Source: Phreatobacter cathodiphilus (GTDB taxonomy: Bacteria; Pseudomonadota; Alphaproteobacteria; Rhizobiales; Phreatobacteraceae). Taken from it: a DNA stretch of 64,000 nucleotides. Both the position numbers and the translations under genes were made by a program. Below, piece by piece: positions 1 to 7,983 of the stretch (positions are counted from its first letter, which is position 1; each line of letters starts with the position of its first letter). The stretch covers positions 2,534,001 through 2,598,000 of the forward strand of contig NZ_CP027668.1 in NCBI RefSeq assembly GCF_003008515.1, read 5' to 3'. The notes under the pieces are model-generated. The model saw only the letters and a program-made list of their open reading frames with translations. It had not been told where the DNA came from and searched no databases.

Positions 1-1
1 C

Positions 2-376
2 GAGGACATGAAGGTCCCGGCGGTCGACATGGACAAGATCGTCGAGCACCACCGCAAGAACCTCGAGGCGCTCGCCGCCAGCGGTAAGGCCGCGGCCGAA
101 GGCGCCACCGCCATCGCCGCGAAGCAGAAGGAGATCGTCGAGGCCGCGGTGAAGGAGATCCAGGCCGCCGCCGAGAATTTCAAGCTGCCCGGCAGCGCCC
201 AGGAGATGATGGCGGCGCAGAGTGAATTCGCCAAGCGCGCCATGGAAGCGGCGGTCAGGAATACCCGCGACATGGCCGAACTGATGCAGAAGTCGAACGC
301 CGAGGCCGTCCGCGTCATCCAGGACCGGATGAAGGAGAGCTTCGAGGAGATCCGCCAGAGCTTCTCGCGCAAGTGA
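2..376 (+). CDS. Phasin family protein (5' partial)
   Basis: Phasins coat polyhydroxyalkanoate granules and control their size and number. The visible 124 residues are almost entirely amphipathic helix rich in Ala, Glu and Lys. They include the HRKNLEAL and AAQSEFAKRAME segments typical of alphaproteobacterial phasins. The reading frame is open back to the window edge, so the true start, probably 10-20 residues upstream, is outside. A Met at base 8 is unlikely to be the start because the family normally has a DMxK-type leader before it. A strong GC hairpin follows the stop. The PHB-depolymerase-like gene at 3.6 kb is the only other PHA-linked gene nearby and is not in an operon with it. Confidence 0.85.
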   Translation, partial: EDMKVPAVDMDKIVEHHRKNLEALAASGKAAAEGATAIAAKQKEIVEAAVKEIQAAAENFKLPGSAQEMMAAQSEFAKRAMEAAVRNTRDMAELMQKSNAEAVRVIQDRMKESFEEIRQSFSRK

Positions 377-387
377 TCGCCGGCGGT

Positions 388-412
388 CCGGCGCCGGGTG
401 CGTCGGCGCCGG
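388..412 (+). terminator. GC hairpin after phasin gene
   Basis: A perfect 9-bp inverted repeat (CCGGCGCCG and CGGCGCCGG) with a 7-nt loop starts 12 nt after the phasin stop codon. There is no T tract, so it is at best a non-canonical terminator or 3'-end stabiliser. Confidence 0.5.
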
Positions 413-455
413 CGCTGCCGTCCAGCGAGGCCAGGGCCGTACGACGCTGATGGCA

Positions 456-476
456 CGCATCACGTTTTTTGATGCG
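456..476. repeat. Hairpin CGCATCA-N7-TGATGCG upstream of DUF1127 gene
   Basis: A perfect 7-bp stem encloses a T-rich 7-nt loop. It lies 110 nt before the DUF1127 start and 44 nt after the phasin hairpin. It could be a terminator arm or an operator; the sequence does not decide. Confidence 0.35.
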
Positions 477-586
477 CGCCCATTGAACCATCTACAATTG
501 AAACATCACCAACGGTTCGATCCCGCATTGCAGCAACCGCAGCGCGAGACAAGAGACCCATCCGAACCGAACCGTTGGAGCCTTCC

Positions 587-814
587 ATGTCGCTGTCCGC
601 CAGCCCCCTGTCCCCTGCCCTCTCGACCCCGGTTGCCGTCACCGGTCGCCTCGCCGCGGGCGTCTCGACACTCGTCGCGGCAGTCCGCGAGCACCTGCGC
701 ATCCGCCGCGCCATCCGTGATCTCAACGAGGTCGGCCCTGCCCTCCTCAAGGACATGGGCATCCAGCGCGGCGAGATCGAGCGCGTCGCCCGCTACGGCC
801 GCCGCGGCTCCTGA
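587..814 (+). CDS. DUF1127 (YjiS-like) small protein
   Basis: A 75-residue protein. Its C-terminal half (RRAIRDLNEVGPALLKDMGIQRGEIER, about residues 43-69) has the short Arg-rich helix and the L-x-D-x-G-I/L pattern of DUF1127. Small DUF1127 proteins in related Agrobacterium have been linked to RNA turnover and phosphate or carbon physiology, so a post-transcriptional role is possible. The ATG at 587 is preferred over the in-frame TTG at 575 because TTGGAG lies 6 nt before it and the TTG would be part of that ribosome site. It stands alone between the phasin gene and a convergent gene. Confidence 0.8.
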   Translation: MSLSASPLSPALSTPVAVTGRLAAGVSTLVAAVREHLRIRRAIRDLNEVGPALLKDMGIQRGEIERVARYGRRGS

Positions 815-826
815 TCGCCGGAGGCG

Positions 827-2218
827 CTATTCCGCGGCCTGGTTGCCGCGGCTCGCCTCCAGCACCGCCCGGATGCGGTCGGCGAGCGGCAGATCGTTTC
901 GCCGCCGCCGGCCGCCCGGCCCCGAAGGGCTCGCAGCGAGGATCTGGTCGATCCGCGAGCCGGGGCCCTCCAGCATGGCGGTGACCCGCGCCACCTCGAT
1001 CGCCACGTCGTCGATGCGGGCGCGCAGATCGGCATCCTCGCCGGCCCCGCGCGCCGCAGCGCCCTCCGCGAGCTTCGTCAGGGCCGCCACCTCGCGCTGA
1101 ATGCGGGTGCGGTCCTCGCGCACCTTGGCGAGCGATCCTTCCAGCACGTTCTTTTCCGCCAAGGCCGTCTCCGCCGCGATCTGCAGCTTGCGTGCGGTCT
1201 CCGCGCTGCGCTCCTTCACCTCGTCCACCTCCCGGCGGGTGCGGTCGCGTTCGGCCTCGACCCTGGCGAGGCTGCGCTCCGCGGCATCGCGCGCCGTCTG
1301 CTCGCGCCCCGCCCGTTCCGTTTCTTCCGCCAACGCCTGCCGCAGCCCGTCGCGTTCGCCTTCGAGCTTTGCCGCCCGCTTCTCCTCCGCCGCCAGCCGG
1401 GTCTGGAGCGCCTTGACCTCGCCCGCCAGCTCGCCGGCGCGCTTGCGCTCGGCGGAGAGCTGCGTCGCGGTCTCGGCGTATTTCCGGCCGGTCTCGGCAA
1501 GGTCCGCCTTCAGCGCCGCCTGGGTCTCCTGCTCCTTGCGGAGCGTGGCCTGGAGGTCGGCGAGGCGCTGACGTTCGGAGGTGAGCAGATTGGACGTCTC
1601 GGCATAGGACATGCGATGGCCGGCGAGATCCGCCTCGGCGGCCGCGAGATCGGCCGAGAGTTTGCCGATCTGATTGCGCTGATTGTCGACCTGGGTCCGC
1701 AGCGCCACGATCTCCACCCGCTGGCCGTCGCTCTCGGCCACCTTGGCCTCGTGCTCGGCGGTGAGCGCGGCGAAGGCCGCCTCGCGGGCGGCGATGTCAC
1801 GGCCGGCCGCGGCGATCTCCTCGGCCTTGTCCGCCACGGTCGCCTGGAGCGCGGCGATCTCTCCCTCGAGGCGCGCCTTGTCCCCCTCCAACCCGGCGAT
1901 GCGTGCCGCCCGCGAATCGAGCTCCAGACCGAGGTCGCGGATCGTCTCGGTGCGGCGGGCGATCTCGATCGTGTGGAGGTTGGCGGCCTCGCGCAGCTTC
2001 TCCGCCTCGATCTCCACCCGGCGGATGGCGAGAGCGGCCTCGGCCCTCACCTGGTCCTTGTCCGCCTTGATCTCGGCCATGGAGAGCGGGACGGCGCTCT
2101 CCACCCGGCGGGTCGTCAGGCGGACCGCGCGACGCCAGACGGCGCCCATCAGCGCCAGCGAGAGGAGTGCGGCGACAACGAAACCCAGGACGAAGACCAT
2201 GGCGGTCTCGATGGTCAC
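827..2218 (-). CDS. Membrane-anchored long coiled-coil protein, function unknown
   Basis: A 463-residue protein with one N-terminal membrane segment (about residues 5-27, AMVFVLGFVVAALLSLALMG). A basic stop-transfer patch and the motif LTTRRVESAVPLSMAEIKADKDQ follow. The next 350 residues are uninterrupted Ala/Glu/Arg/Leu heptad-like coiled coil, facing the cytoplasm if the topology is N-out. The LTTRR...PLSMAEI motif recurs in conserved hypothetical proteins of Hyphomicrobiales that I recognise but cannot name. The GTG at 2218 is chosen because GGGGGAG precedes it; the longer ATG frame from 2263 has no ribosome site. It resembles RmuC or scaffold proteins only in being coiled coil and lacks the RmuC nuclease-like domain. 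Confidence 0.75.
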   Translation of the reverse strand: MTIETAMVFVLGFVVAALLSLALMGAVWRRAVRLTTRRVESAVPLSMAEIKADKDQVRAEAALAIRRVEIEAEKLREAANLHTIEIARRTETIRDLGLELDSRAARIAGLEGDKARLEGEIAALQATVADKAEEIAAAGRDIAAREAAFAALTAEHEAKVAESDGQRVEIVALRTQVDNQRNQIGKLSADLAAAEADLAGHRMSYAETSNLLTSERQRLADLQATLRKEQETQAALKADLAETGRKYAETATQLSAERKRAGELAGEVKALQTRLAAEEKRAAKLEGERDGLRQALAEETERAGREQTARDAAERSLARVEAERDRTRREVDEVKERSAETARKLQIAAETALAEKNVLEGSLAKVREDRTRIQREVAALTKLAEGAAARGAGEDADLRARIDDVAIEVARVTAMLEGPGSRIDQILAASPSGPGGRRRRNDLPLADRIRAVLEASRGNQAAE

Positions 2219-2338
2219 GATGGCGCGTCTCCCCCTGCTCGCGGGCCAGCACCCTTGTGCCATGCCGAAACGGCCGCGGAAAGTGCCACGGCCGCTGCGT
2301 CAGTCACGAGGTCCGGCGCCTGCCCTCGTCACCCCGGA

Positions 2339-2938
2339 TCAGAAGGGGTTCCACGTCGGGCGCGCGGTGAACTTCAGATAGCCGCCATTGACACCGAGCC
2401 GGGCGCCGACGCCGGTACGGATCGGCACCACCAGCATGTTGTCGGCCCCCAGCGCCGTCATGCCGAGGCCGCCGACCAGATAGGCCGAGCCGTCGACGCC
2501 GACGAAGCGGCGCTCGAGATCGGACACGTCGCGGACCCGGTAGGCCAGCATCATCGTGCGCGCGCCGTCGCCGCCGAAGTCGAAGCCGAGCGAGGGGCCC
2601 TGCCAGTAGACCTTCGCGTCGCTGCCGCCCTTGGTGTAGAGCATGCCCTCGCCGTAGCGCAGCCCGGCGACGAAGGCGCCCGAGCCCTCCTGTCCCAGGA
2701 TATAGGCGCTCGGACGGCCCCACTGGCGCGTCGCCCGCTCGACCAGATTGGCGAGGCCGCGGCTGGTGCCGCCGAAGAAGCGGTGGCCGGCCGAGACCAC
2801 CTCGTTGCCCGAGAAGGTCTGCGGCGTCTGCGAATCGTAGGAGCGCTGGGCGAGCGCGTCCTGGCTGAGGCCGACGAGGAACGACGCGCCGAGGCCGGCG
2901 ACGATCGTGCGGCGGTCGAAGGACGTGGGATGGCGCAT
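2339..2938 (-). CDS. eipA: DUF1134 / EipA-type envelope integrity protein
   Basis: A 199-residue secreted protein. An N-terminal signal with an RR pair (DRRTIVAGLGASFLVGL, about residues 8-25) ends in ALAQ. The mature part carries the DUF1134 hallmarks YILGQEGSGAFVAGLRYGEG and YWQGPSLGFDFGGDGARTMM. In Brucella the DUF1134 protein EipA is a small periplasmic beta-barrel needed for envelope integrity and virulence. Assignment here is by family resemblance. The ATG at 2938 has a GAGAGGTGAG ribosome site directly upstream, and a longer frame from 3022 is rejected. It is divergent from the YHS gene, and the shared promoter region is full of palindromes. Confidence 0.85.
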   Translation of the reverse strand: MRHPTSFDRRTIVAGLGASFLVGLSQDALAQRSYDSQTPQTFSGNEVVSAGHRFFGGTSRGLANLVERATRQWGRPSAYILGQEGSGAFVAGLRYGEGMLYTKGGSDAKVYWQGPSLGFDFGGDGARTMMLAYRVRDVSDLERRFVGVDGSAYLVGGLGMTALGADNMLVVPIRTGVGARLGVNGGYLKFTARPTWNPF

Positions 2939-3000
2939 GCTCACCTCTCGAAAGGGTCCGGGGCCGGACGGCCCCCGGGCGGTTTGATCCAGGCTAGCGG

Positions 3001-3026
3001 CAGATGGTAACCATCTGGTCACCAGA
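3001..3026. promoter_or_regulatory. Twin TGGTnACCA palindromes between eipA and YHS gene
   Basis: Two perfect odd palindromes overlap: CAGATGGTAACCATCTG (3001-3017) and TCTGGTCACCAGA (3014-3026). Their TGGTnACCA cores are centred 11 bp apart, about one helical turn, which suits two dimers on one DNA face. The regulator is unknown. Confidence 0.5.
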
Positions 3027-3045
3027 CCGGGATTTAGCCGGTCGC

Positions 3046-3084
3046 GGTAAGGAAGAAGTTACCCTCTGGAAGCATGGTCCAGAG
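3046..3084. promoter_or_regulatory. Two further inverted repeats in the eipA/YHS intergenic region
   Basis: GGTAA-N8-TTACC occupies 3046-3063. It is immediately followed by a 7-bp hairpin CTCTGGA-N7-TCCAGAG at 3064-3084, ending 29 nt before the YHS start. The first is a plausible operator half-set. The second could fold in the 5' leader of the YHS mRNA. Confidence 0.4.
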
Positions 3085-3113
3085 ACTTTGAGGGACGAGA
3101 ATCGGGTGAGATC

Positions 3114-3626
3114 ATGTCGGTGTTGAGGCAATTCCTGCGCCCGCTCGCTTGGACCCTCGCGATCACCGGCCTTTATGCCGGCATCGCCGTGCTCATCGGC
3201 ATGACGAGCGAGTCCGGCAGCCGCGCCGCCACCACCGAACGCATCGTCACCGACCGCCTGACCGGCCTCGCCATCTACGGCTTCGACCCCGTCGCCTATT
3301 TCACCGAGCGGGAGCCGCGGCAGGGCTTGCCCACCTATGAACTCTCCTGGTCGGGAGCCACCTGGCGCTTCGTCAACGAGGGCAACCGCGAAGCGTTCAT
3401 GCAGGACCCGGCGATCTACGAGCCCCGCTTCGGCGGCTACGACCCCGTCGCCATCGGCAACGGAATGCCGACCGCCGGCCACCCCTCTGTCTGGGTGCTC
3501 TATCGCGACCGCCTCTACGTCTTCCATTCCGAGGCGAACCGGGACGCCTTCGCCGCCGACCCGGAACAGGCGCTCGACCGCGCCGAGATCCGCTGGCCCG
3601 CCGTCAAGGCCCAGCTCGTCCCCTGA
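3114..3626 (+). CDS. YHS domain-containing protein
   Basis: A 170-residue protein with an N-terminal membrane or signal segment (about residues 10-32). A YHS-type domain follows (AIYGFDPVAYFTEREPRQGLPTYELSWSGATWRFVNEGNREAF, about 52-100), with a second YHS-like block (VWVLYRDRLYVFHSEANRDAFAADPE, about 125-152). YHS domains often accompany metal-handling proteins, but this copy lacks the usual Cys. The YDPVA motif is typical of the exported alphaproteobacterial subgroup. The start is supported by GGGTGAG at 3104-3110. It is transcribed away from eipA. Confidence 0.75.
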   Translation: MSVLRQFLRPLAWTLAITGLYAGIAVLIGMTSESGSRAATTERIVTDRLTGLAIYGFDPVAYFTEREPRQGLPTYELSWSGATWRFVNEGNREAFMQDPAIYEPRFGGYDPVAIGNGMPTAGHPSVWVLYRDRLYVFHSEANRDAFAADPEQALDRAEIRWPAVKAQLVP

Positions 3627-3631
3627 TCCCG

Positions 3632-4606
3632 TCAGGGCCGCCGCTTCTCGGCGAAGAAGGCCCAGATCTCCTCGTCGGTCTCGATGTCGTGGTTCTGCTG
3701 GCCGAGCAGCGCGCCGATCGGCGGGCGTTGCCGCCGCTCCAGGCCCGTCGGCGTGTGATGGCCGCCGCCCTCGACGCGGTAGAGACGCGTCGCATGGTGG
3801 CAGCCCGTTCCCTCGGCCAGGTGCACCCGGGAATTGTCCGAGGTTTCCTGTTCCGGAAGCGGCCGCTCGCCGGCCGAGACACAGCCGTTGCGGCTGCGGA
3901 AGAAGGCGAAGGTGGCGTTGACGGAGGACAGCGCGGCGTCGGGATCGACGCCACCCGGGCGCCCGCCCCAGGGGGTGATCGGATCCTCCGTGCCGTTGAC
4001 CATCAGCACCGGCATGGGCTGGCCGGCGCAGTGGAAGGTCCAGCGCGCGGCGAGCGTGGCGAGCAGCGGGGCCGCGGCGGCGAAGAGGTCGCTCGCCTCG
4101 CAGATCAGCCGGTTCGTCATGTGGCCGCCTGCCGAGACGCCGATGAGATAGACACGTCGCCGGTCGATGCGTCCCTTGTTGTTGAGGTCGGCGACCATGT
4201 TGCGGATGAAGCCCACGTCGTCGACGCGGGCGAGCGGGTTGAAGCGTCGCCCGTCGGCCGGCCGGCCGTCGTTCCAGCCGCCCCTGACACCCTGTGGATA
4301 GACGACGAGGAGGCGTTCGCGCTTGCCGATCACGTCCCAGGTGAGATAGCGGCGAATCTGTTCCGACGAGCCTTCCGCGGCATGCAGCACGATGACGAGC
4401 GGTGCCGGGCGTCCCTGGGCGAAATCGGTCACCAGCACGGTGCGGTTGCCGCCGGGCATCTGGTAGGTGAGCGTCGTCACCGACTGGGCCGCGGCAGGCC
4501 GTGGACCACCTGCCGGAGCGGCGAGGGCCATCGCCACCCCCGCGACGGTCGCCAGCCATCGACCTCGACCTCGGGAGAGAATCATAGCCGCCGAGTGTGG
4601 GTGCAT
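3632..4606 (-). CDS. Secreted PHB-depolymerase / LpqC-like esterase
   Basis: A 324-residue alpha/beta hydrolase with a signal peptide (hydrophobic stretch about residues 17-31, cleavage near PAAAQ41). The nucleophile elbow is GVSAGG with Ser158, the likely acid is Asp208 in NGTEDPITPWGG, and the His is in GGGHHTPTG (283/284). The HAAEGS segment supplies the oxyanion hole. This matches the esterase_PHB/LpqC family, whose members cleave short polyhydroxyalkanoates or feruloyl and acetyl esters; the substrate cannot be read here. An internal ATG (residue 8, base 4585) would leave a more typical signal peptide and may be the real start. It converges with the YHS gene, 5 nt apart. Confidence 0.8.
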   Translation of the reverse strand: MHPHSAAMILSRGRGRWLATVAGVAMALAAPAGGPRPAAAQSVTTLTYQMPGGNRTVLVTDFAQGRPAPLVIVLHAAEGSSEQIRRYLTWDVIGKRERLLVVYPQGVRGGWNDGRPADGRRFNPLARVDDVGFIRNMVADLNNKGRIDRRRVYLIGVSAGGHMTNRLICEASDLFAAAAPLLATLAARWTFHCAGQPMPVLMVNGTEDPITPWGGRPGGVDPDAALSSVNATFAFFRSRNGCVSAGERPLPEQETSDNSRVHLAEGTGCHHATRLYRVEGGGHHTPTGLERRQRPPIGALLGQQNHDIETDEEIWAFFAEKRRP

Positions 4607-4654
4607 CCCCTTGGGAAAGGCAACCTGGAAAGGTGAGCCGGCGGCGGACCGGCC

Positions 4655-5626
4655 TCAGAGAATGCCGTTCACCAGCGGCTCGCCACGCGACAGCCGGCCG
4701 ATGTTCTCCACCAGCAGATCGATCACACGCCGCTCGTAGGAGGCCGTCTCGCCGCCGGTATGGGGCGTGATCAGCACGTTCTCCATGGTCCAGAGGGGCG
4801 AGCCCTCGGGCAGCGGCTCCTCGCGCGTCACGTCGAGGCCCGCCGCGGCGATGGTGCCCGCCTTCAGCGCCGCGATCAGGGCGTCCTCATCCACCACCTT
4901 GCCGCGCGCGCAGTTGATGAGATGGGCGGTCGGCTTCATCGCCTTCAGCCGCGCGGCGTTGATGAGGCCCTCGGTTTCCGAGGTCAGCGGGCAGGTCAGC
5001 ACCACGACGTCGGCCTCGCCGAGCGCCCGGTCGAGGTCGGCCGGGCCGACCAGCGCGTCGACGTTCTCGACCTTCACCGAGGTGTCCCGCTTGAGGCCGA
5101 CGACGCGCATGTCGAAGGCCTTGGCGAAGCGGGCGAGGCGCCCGCCGATGCCGCCGAGGCCGATGATGAGCATGGTCTTGGCCGCCAGTTCGTCCTCGCG
5201 CGCGGCGGGGTCGGAGATCATGCCGCGCCAGTGCTTGCGCGCCTGGTTGTCGCGGGCCGTGTGGATCATCCGCGACAGCGCGAGCGTCAGGCCCATGGCG
5301 TGTTCGGCCACCGCGATGGCGTTCGCCCCCTGGGCGCTGGCGAGGCGCACGCCCTTCACCTTCAGCGCGTCGAGGCCGAAGACGTCGATGCCGGCGCTGA
5401 CCGACTGGATGAAGCGCAGCCTGCCGGCGTTCTCCAGCGGCGCATTGCGCCAGAAGGCCGAGACGCAGACCACGTCGAAATCGCCGATGCGCTGGTGGAA
5501 CTCGGCGGCCGACCGGAATTCCTCGAAGCGGATGCCGGTGTTGCGGCGGGCGAACTCCTCGCCCAGCCGGTAGGCGGAATGGCCGAAGCCGATGGTGATG
5601 TCGGACAGGGCGGGAAAGGCGGTCAT
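4655..5626 (-). CDS. NAD(P)-dependent D-2-hydroxyacid dehydrogenase
   Basis: A 323-residue oxidoreductase that reduces a 2-oxoacid or oxidises a D-2-hydroxyacid. The Rossmann motif GLGGIGGRLARFAKAF lies at about residues 156-171. The catalytic triad is Arg in NCARGKVVDEDAL, Glu in TREEPLPEGSPLW and His in ITPHTGG. The FAVAEHAMGLTLALSRM-like helix (here IAVAEHAMGLTLAL) is standard. Glyoxylate, hydroxypyruvate or phenylpyruvate are possible substrates. It lies upstream of, and divergent from, the deacetylase gene. Confidence 0.85.
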   Translation of the reverse strand: MTAFPALSDITIGFGHSAYRLGEEFARRNTGIRFEEFRSAAEFHQRIGDFDVVCVSAFWRNAPLENAGRLRFIQSVSAGIDVFGLDALKVKGVRLASAQGANAIAVAEHAMGLTLALSRMIHTARDNQARKHWRGMISDPAAREDELAAKTMLIIGLGGIGGRLARFAKAFDMRVVGLKRDTSVKVENVDALVGPADLDRALGEADVVVLTCPLTSETEGLINAARLKAMKPTAHLINCARGKVVDEDALIAALKAGTIAAAGLDVTREEPLPEGSPLWTMENVLITPHTGGETASYERRVIDLLVENIGRLSRGEPLVNGIL

Positions 5627-5785
5627 GGATCATCCGGTGCGAGGGGCCGGCCGATCATCCCCATGTGCCCGGCGAAGGCAATCCCGGCGCACGGGTGGTC
5701 CACATGCCGCCGCTGCGGCACGGCGCTTGCAAACCCCCATGGCCTTTCGCCACCCTGTGGTTCCCGCCGGAGCGCCTCGCCGACC

Positions 5786-6712
5786 ATGACCCATCCGACC
5801 ACGCCGCCGGACCTGCCCTCCCACGGGCGCTATGCCTACAGCGCCATCACCCGCCGCCCCGTCTACGACTGGCCCGGCGGCAAACGGCTCGCCGTCTATC
5901 TCGGCGTCAACCTCGAGCATTTCGCCTTCGGCACGGGCCTCGGCGCCGAGCTCGCCCCCGGCGGCCCGCAGCCGGACGTGCTCAACTACGCCTGGCGCGA
6001 CTACGGCAACCGCGTCGGCGTCTGGCGCATGATCGAGCTCTTCGACGCCCTCGCCATGCCCGCCTCGGTGCTCGTCAATTCCTCCATCTACGGCTATTGC
6101 CCGGAGGTAATGGAGGCCTTCCGCGCGCGCGGCGACGAGATCCTCGGCCACGGCCGCACCAATTCCGAGCGGCAGGGCATTCTCGACGAGGCGAGCGAGG
6201 CCGCCCTCATCGCCGAGACGAGCGCGGTCATCGCCGCCGCCGAGGGCAAGGCGCCGAAGGGCTGGCTCGGCCCGTGGATCTCCCAGAGCCCGGTGACGCC
6301 CGATCTCCTCGCCGAGAACGGCTACGGCTATCTCCTCGACTGGTGCCAGGACGACCAGCCGGTCTGGTTTTCTACCCGCGGCGGCGGGCGCATCCTCTCC
6401 GTCCCCTATCCGCAGGAGCTCAACGACATCCCCGCCATCGTGGCGCGCAAGGATTCCGCCAGCCAGTTCGCCGACATGATCATCGACCAGTTCGACGAGA
6501 TGCTGGAGCAGTCGCGGGCCATGCCGCTGGTCATGGGCATCGCGCTGCATCCCTACATCGTCGGCCAGCCCTACCGGCTGCGGCAGTTGCGGCGCGCCCT
6601 CGCCCATATCGCAGCGCGGCGCGACGACGTCTGGCTGACGACGGCGGGAGCCGTCGCCGACCATGTCGCGGCGCTTCCCGAGGGGATCGTGCCAGGGTCG
6701 CGGGGAGCTTGA
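5786..6712 (+). CDS. Polysaccharide deacetylase family protein (PuuE/allantoinase-like)
   Basis: A 308-residue NodB-fold hydrolase. It begins ...HGRYAYSAITRRPVYDWPGGKRLAVYLGVNLEHFAFG and contains EILGHGRTNSERQG and WISQSPVTPDLLAENGYGYLLDWCQDDQPVW. Those blocks mark the PuuE/allantoinase-related, non-sugar branch of the family. The ATG at 5786 is chosen because the protein aligns from about residue 14 onward; the same frame runs far upstream only as a shadow of the opposite-strand dehydrogenase. The substrate is unknown; ureides or cyclic amides are more likely than chitin. It is convergent with the ABC receptor gene. Confidence 0.75.
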   Translation: MTHPTTPPDLPSHGRYAYSAITRRPVYDWPGGKRLAVYLGVNLEHFAFGTGLGAELAPGGPQPDVLNYAWRDYGNRVGVWRMIELFDALAMPASVLVNSSIYGYCPEVMEAFRARGDEILGHGRTNSERQGILDEASEAALIAETSAVIAAAEGKAPKGWLGPWISQSPVTPDLLAENGYGYLLDWCQDDQPVWFSTRGGGRILSVPYPQELNDIPAIVARKDSASQFADMIIDQFDEMLEQSRAMPLVMGIALHPYIVGQPYRLRQLRRALAHIAARRDDVWLTTAGAVADHVAALPEGIVPGSRGA

Positions 6713-6748
6713 AGGACGGCACCACGCCACCCGTCATGGCCTGGCTCG

Positions 6749-6819
6749 TCCCGGTCATCCGGGATCTGGCCATCGTCGTCGGCGTAGCATGCGTGGATGC
6801 CCGGGCCAGGCCCGGGCAT
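6749..6819. repeat. Intergenic palindromic repeat between convergent genes
   Basis: A TCCCGG-TCAT-CCGGGA hairpin (6749-6764) is followed by the 11-bp perfect inverted repeat ATGCCCGGGCC-A-GGCCCGGGCAT (6797-6819). The second matches the GCCCGGGC..GCCCGGGCATGAC repeat family scattered through Hyphomicrobiales genomes. It may also act as a bidirectional terminator here. Confidence 0.6.
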
Positions 6820-6848
6820 GACGTGAAAGACGCGTGGCGAAAGCTGCC

Positions 6849-7880
6849 TCAGGTCATCTTGTAGGCCATCTCGCGCTCGGCTCGCGCCGGCAGGAACGAC
6901 CGGTTGAAGATTTCCGCCGGCGCCGGCGTGCGGGTCAGCTCGTAGCCGGTGACCACCATGCCGATGGCGCGGGCGAGGCGGTCGTCCTTCACGTCGCCGG
7001 CACCGATCTCCTTCAGCTCCGGCGACATGATCAGCTTGTCGAAGGCATATTGCAGGCGGCGCTTCTCGACGGGAATGTTGACCAGCCCGTCGTAGTTGCG
7101 CACCGCAGCCATGCCCATGTTCTGGTCGGCGGCGACCTCCACATTGGCGCGGTTCACCGCCTTGACCAGGCCCGCCACCGCCTTCGGATTGTCCTTCAGG
7201 AGCTTCTGCGACACCATCATGCCGTTGGAATAGAGGTCGAGGCCGTGGTCGCCGAAGGCGAACCAGACGAAGTCCTTGTCCGGGTCCTGGCGGTTCAGCA
7301 CCAGGTTGAAATAGCTGGTGATGTTGAACACCAGCGCCGCGTCGATCTGGCCCTGGATCAGCATCGGCTCCTGCAGGTTCGGCGCCATGCTGGTCACCGT
7401 GAGCTTGGCCATGTCGAGATTGTTGGCCTTGGCGAAGACCGGCAGCAGCCGCGTCGTCGGGGTGCCGGGCGCGCCGCCGAGCTTGCGGCCCTCGAGGTCC
7501 TTCACCGTGGCGATGCCGCTCGACTTCTTGGCGACCAGCGCGAAGGGCGGCTGGTTCCACATCTGATAGACCATGACCGGAGTGTCGGCCGGGCGCGTCG
7601 CTGCATTCTGAATGATCGCATTGATGTCGCCGAAGCCCGCATCATAGGCTCCTCCCATGATCCGCGTGACGGTGGCACCCGACCCCTCGCCCTGGTCGAT
7701 GGTGACGTCGAGGCCCGCCTCGCGGAAATAGCCCTTGTCGCGGGCGACGAAATAGGGCGCGTCCGAGCCCTGGGTTTTCCAGCCCAGCGTGAACTTGATG
7801 GGGGTCAGGGCCTGCGCCCTGACGGCCGGGGCGAAGAGGGCGAGGCCGAGGCCGGCGGTGGCTGCGCGTCGGGTGATCAT
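6849..7880 (-). CDS. NMT1/SsuA-type ABC substrate-binding protein (orphan)
   Basis: A 343-residue periplasmic receptor with a signal peptide (MITRRAATAGLGLALFAPAVRAQA). The family signature FTLGWKTQGSDAPYFVARDKGYFREAGLDVTIDQGEGSG is at about residues 28-66. NMT1/THI5-like receptors bind thiamine-precursor pyrimidines, nitrate, taurine, alkanesulfonates or aromatic acids. No cognate permease or ATPase is adjacent: the neighbour is a DUF2189 membrane protein. The start at 7880 is supported by the signal peptide, and the frame extends upstream without a leader-like sequence. Confidence 0.85.
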   Translation of the reverse strand: MITRRAATAGLGLALFAPAVRAQALTPIKFTLGWKTQGSDAPYFVARDKGYFREAGLDVTIDQGEGSGATVTRIMGGAYDAGFGDINAIIQNAATRPADTPVMVYQMWNQPPFALVAKKSSGIATVKDLEGRKLGGAPGTPTTRLLPVFAKANNLDMAKLTVTSMAPNLQEPMLIQGQIDAALVFNITSYFNLVLNRQDPDKDFVWFAFGDHGLDLYSNGMMVSQKLLKDNPKAVAGLVKAVNRANVEVAADQNMGMAAVRNYDGLVNIPVEKRRLQYAFDKLIMSPELKEIGAGDVKDDRLARAIGMVVTGYELTRTPAPAEIFNRSFLPARAEREMAYKMT

Positions 7881-7983
7881 GGGTCTGGCTCCGCGGGAAG
7901 GGCCGCAACGGGGGGCGGCCGGACTGTCACGGAGCGGGACGACGCAAGAACTTTGCCACAGGAACCGTACGTGGTGTCGCGGG

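Noticed and set aside
452-470. Sigma-54-like TGGCAC before the DUF1127 gene
   Set aside because: No TTGC element occurs at the right distance; the bases belong to the 456-476 hairpin.
3046-3063. CtrA box at the eipA promoter
   Set aside because: GGTAA-N8-TTACC has the wrong spacing and more than one mismatch to TTAA-N7-TTAA; it is recorded as an unassigned inverted repeat.
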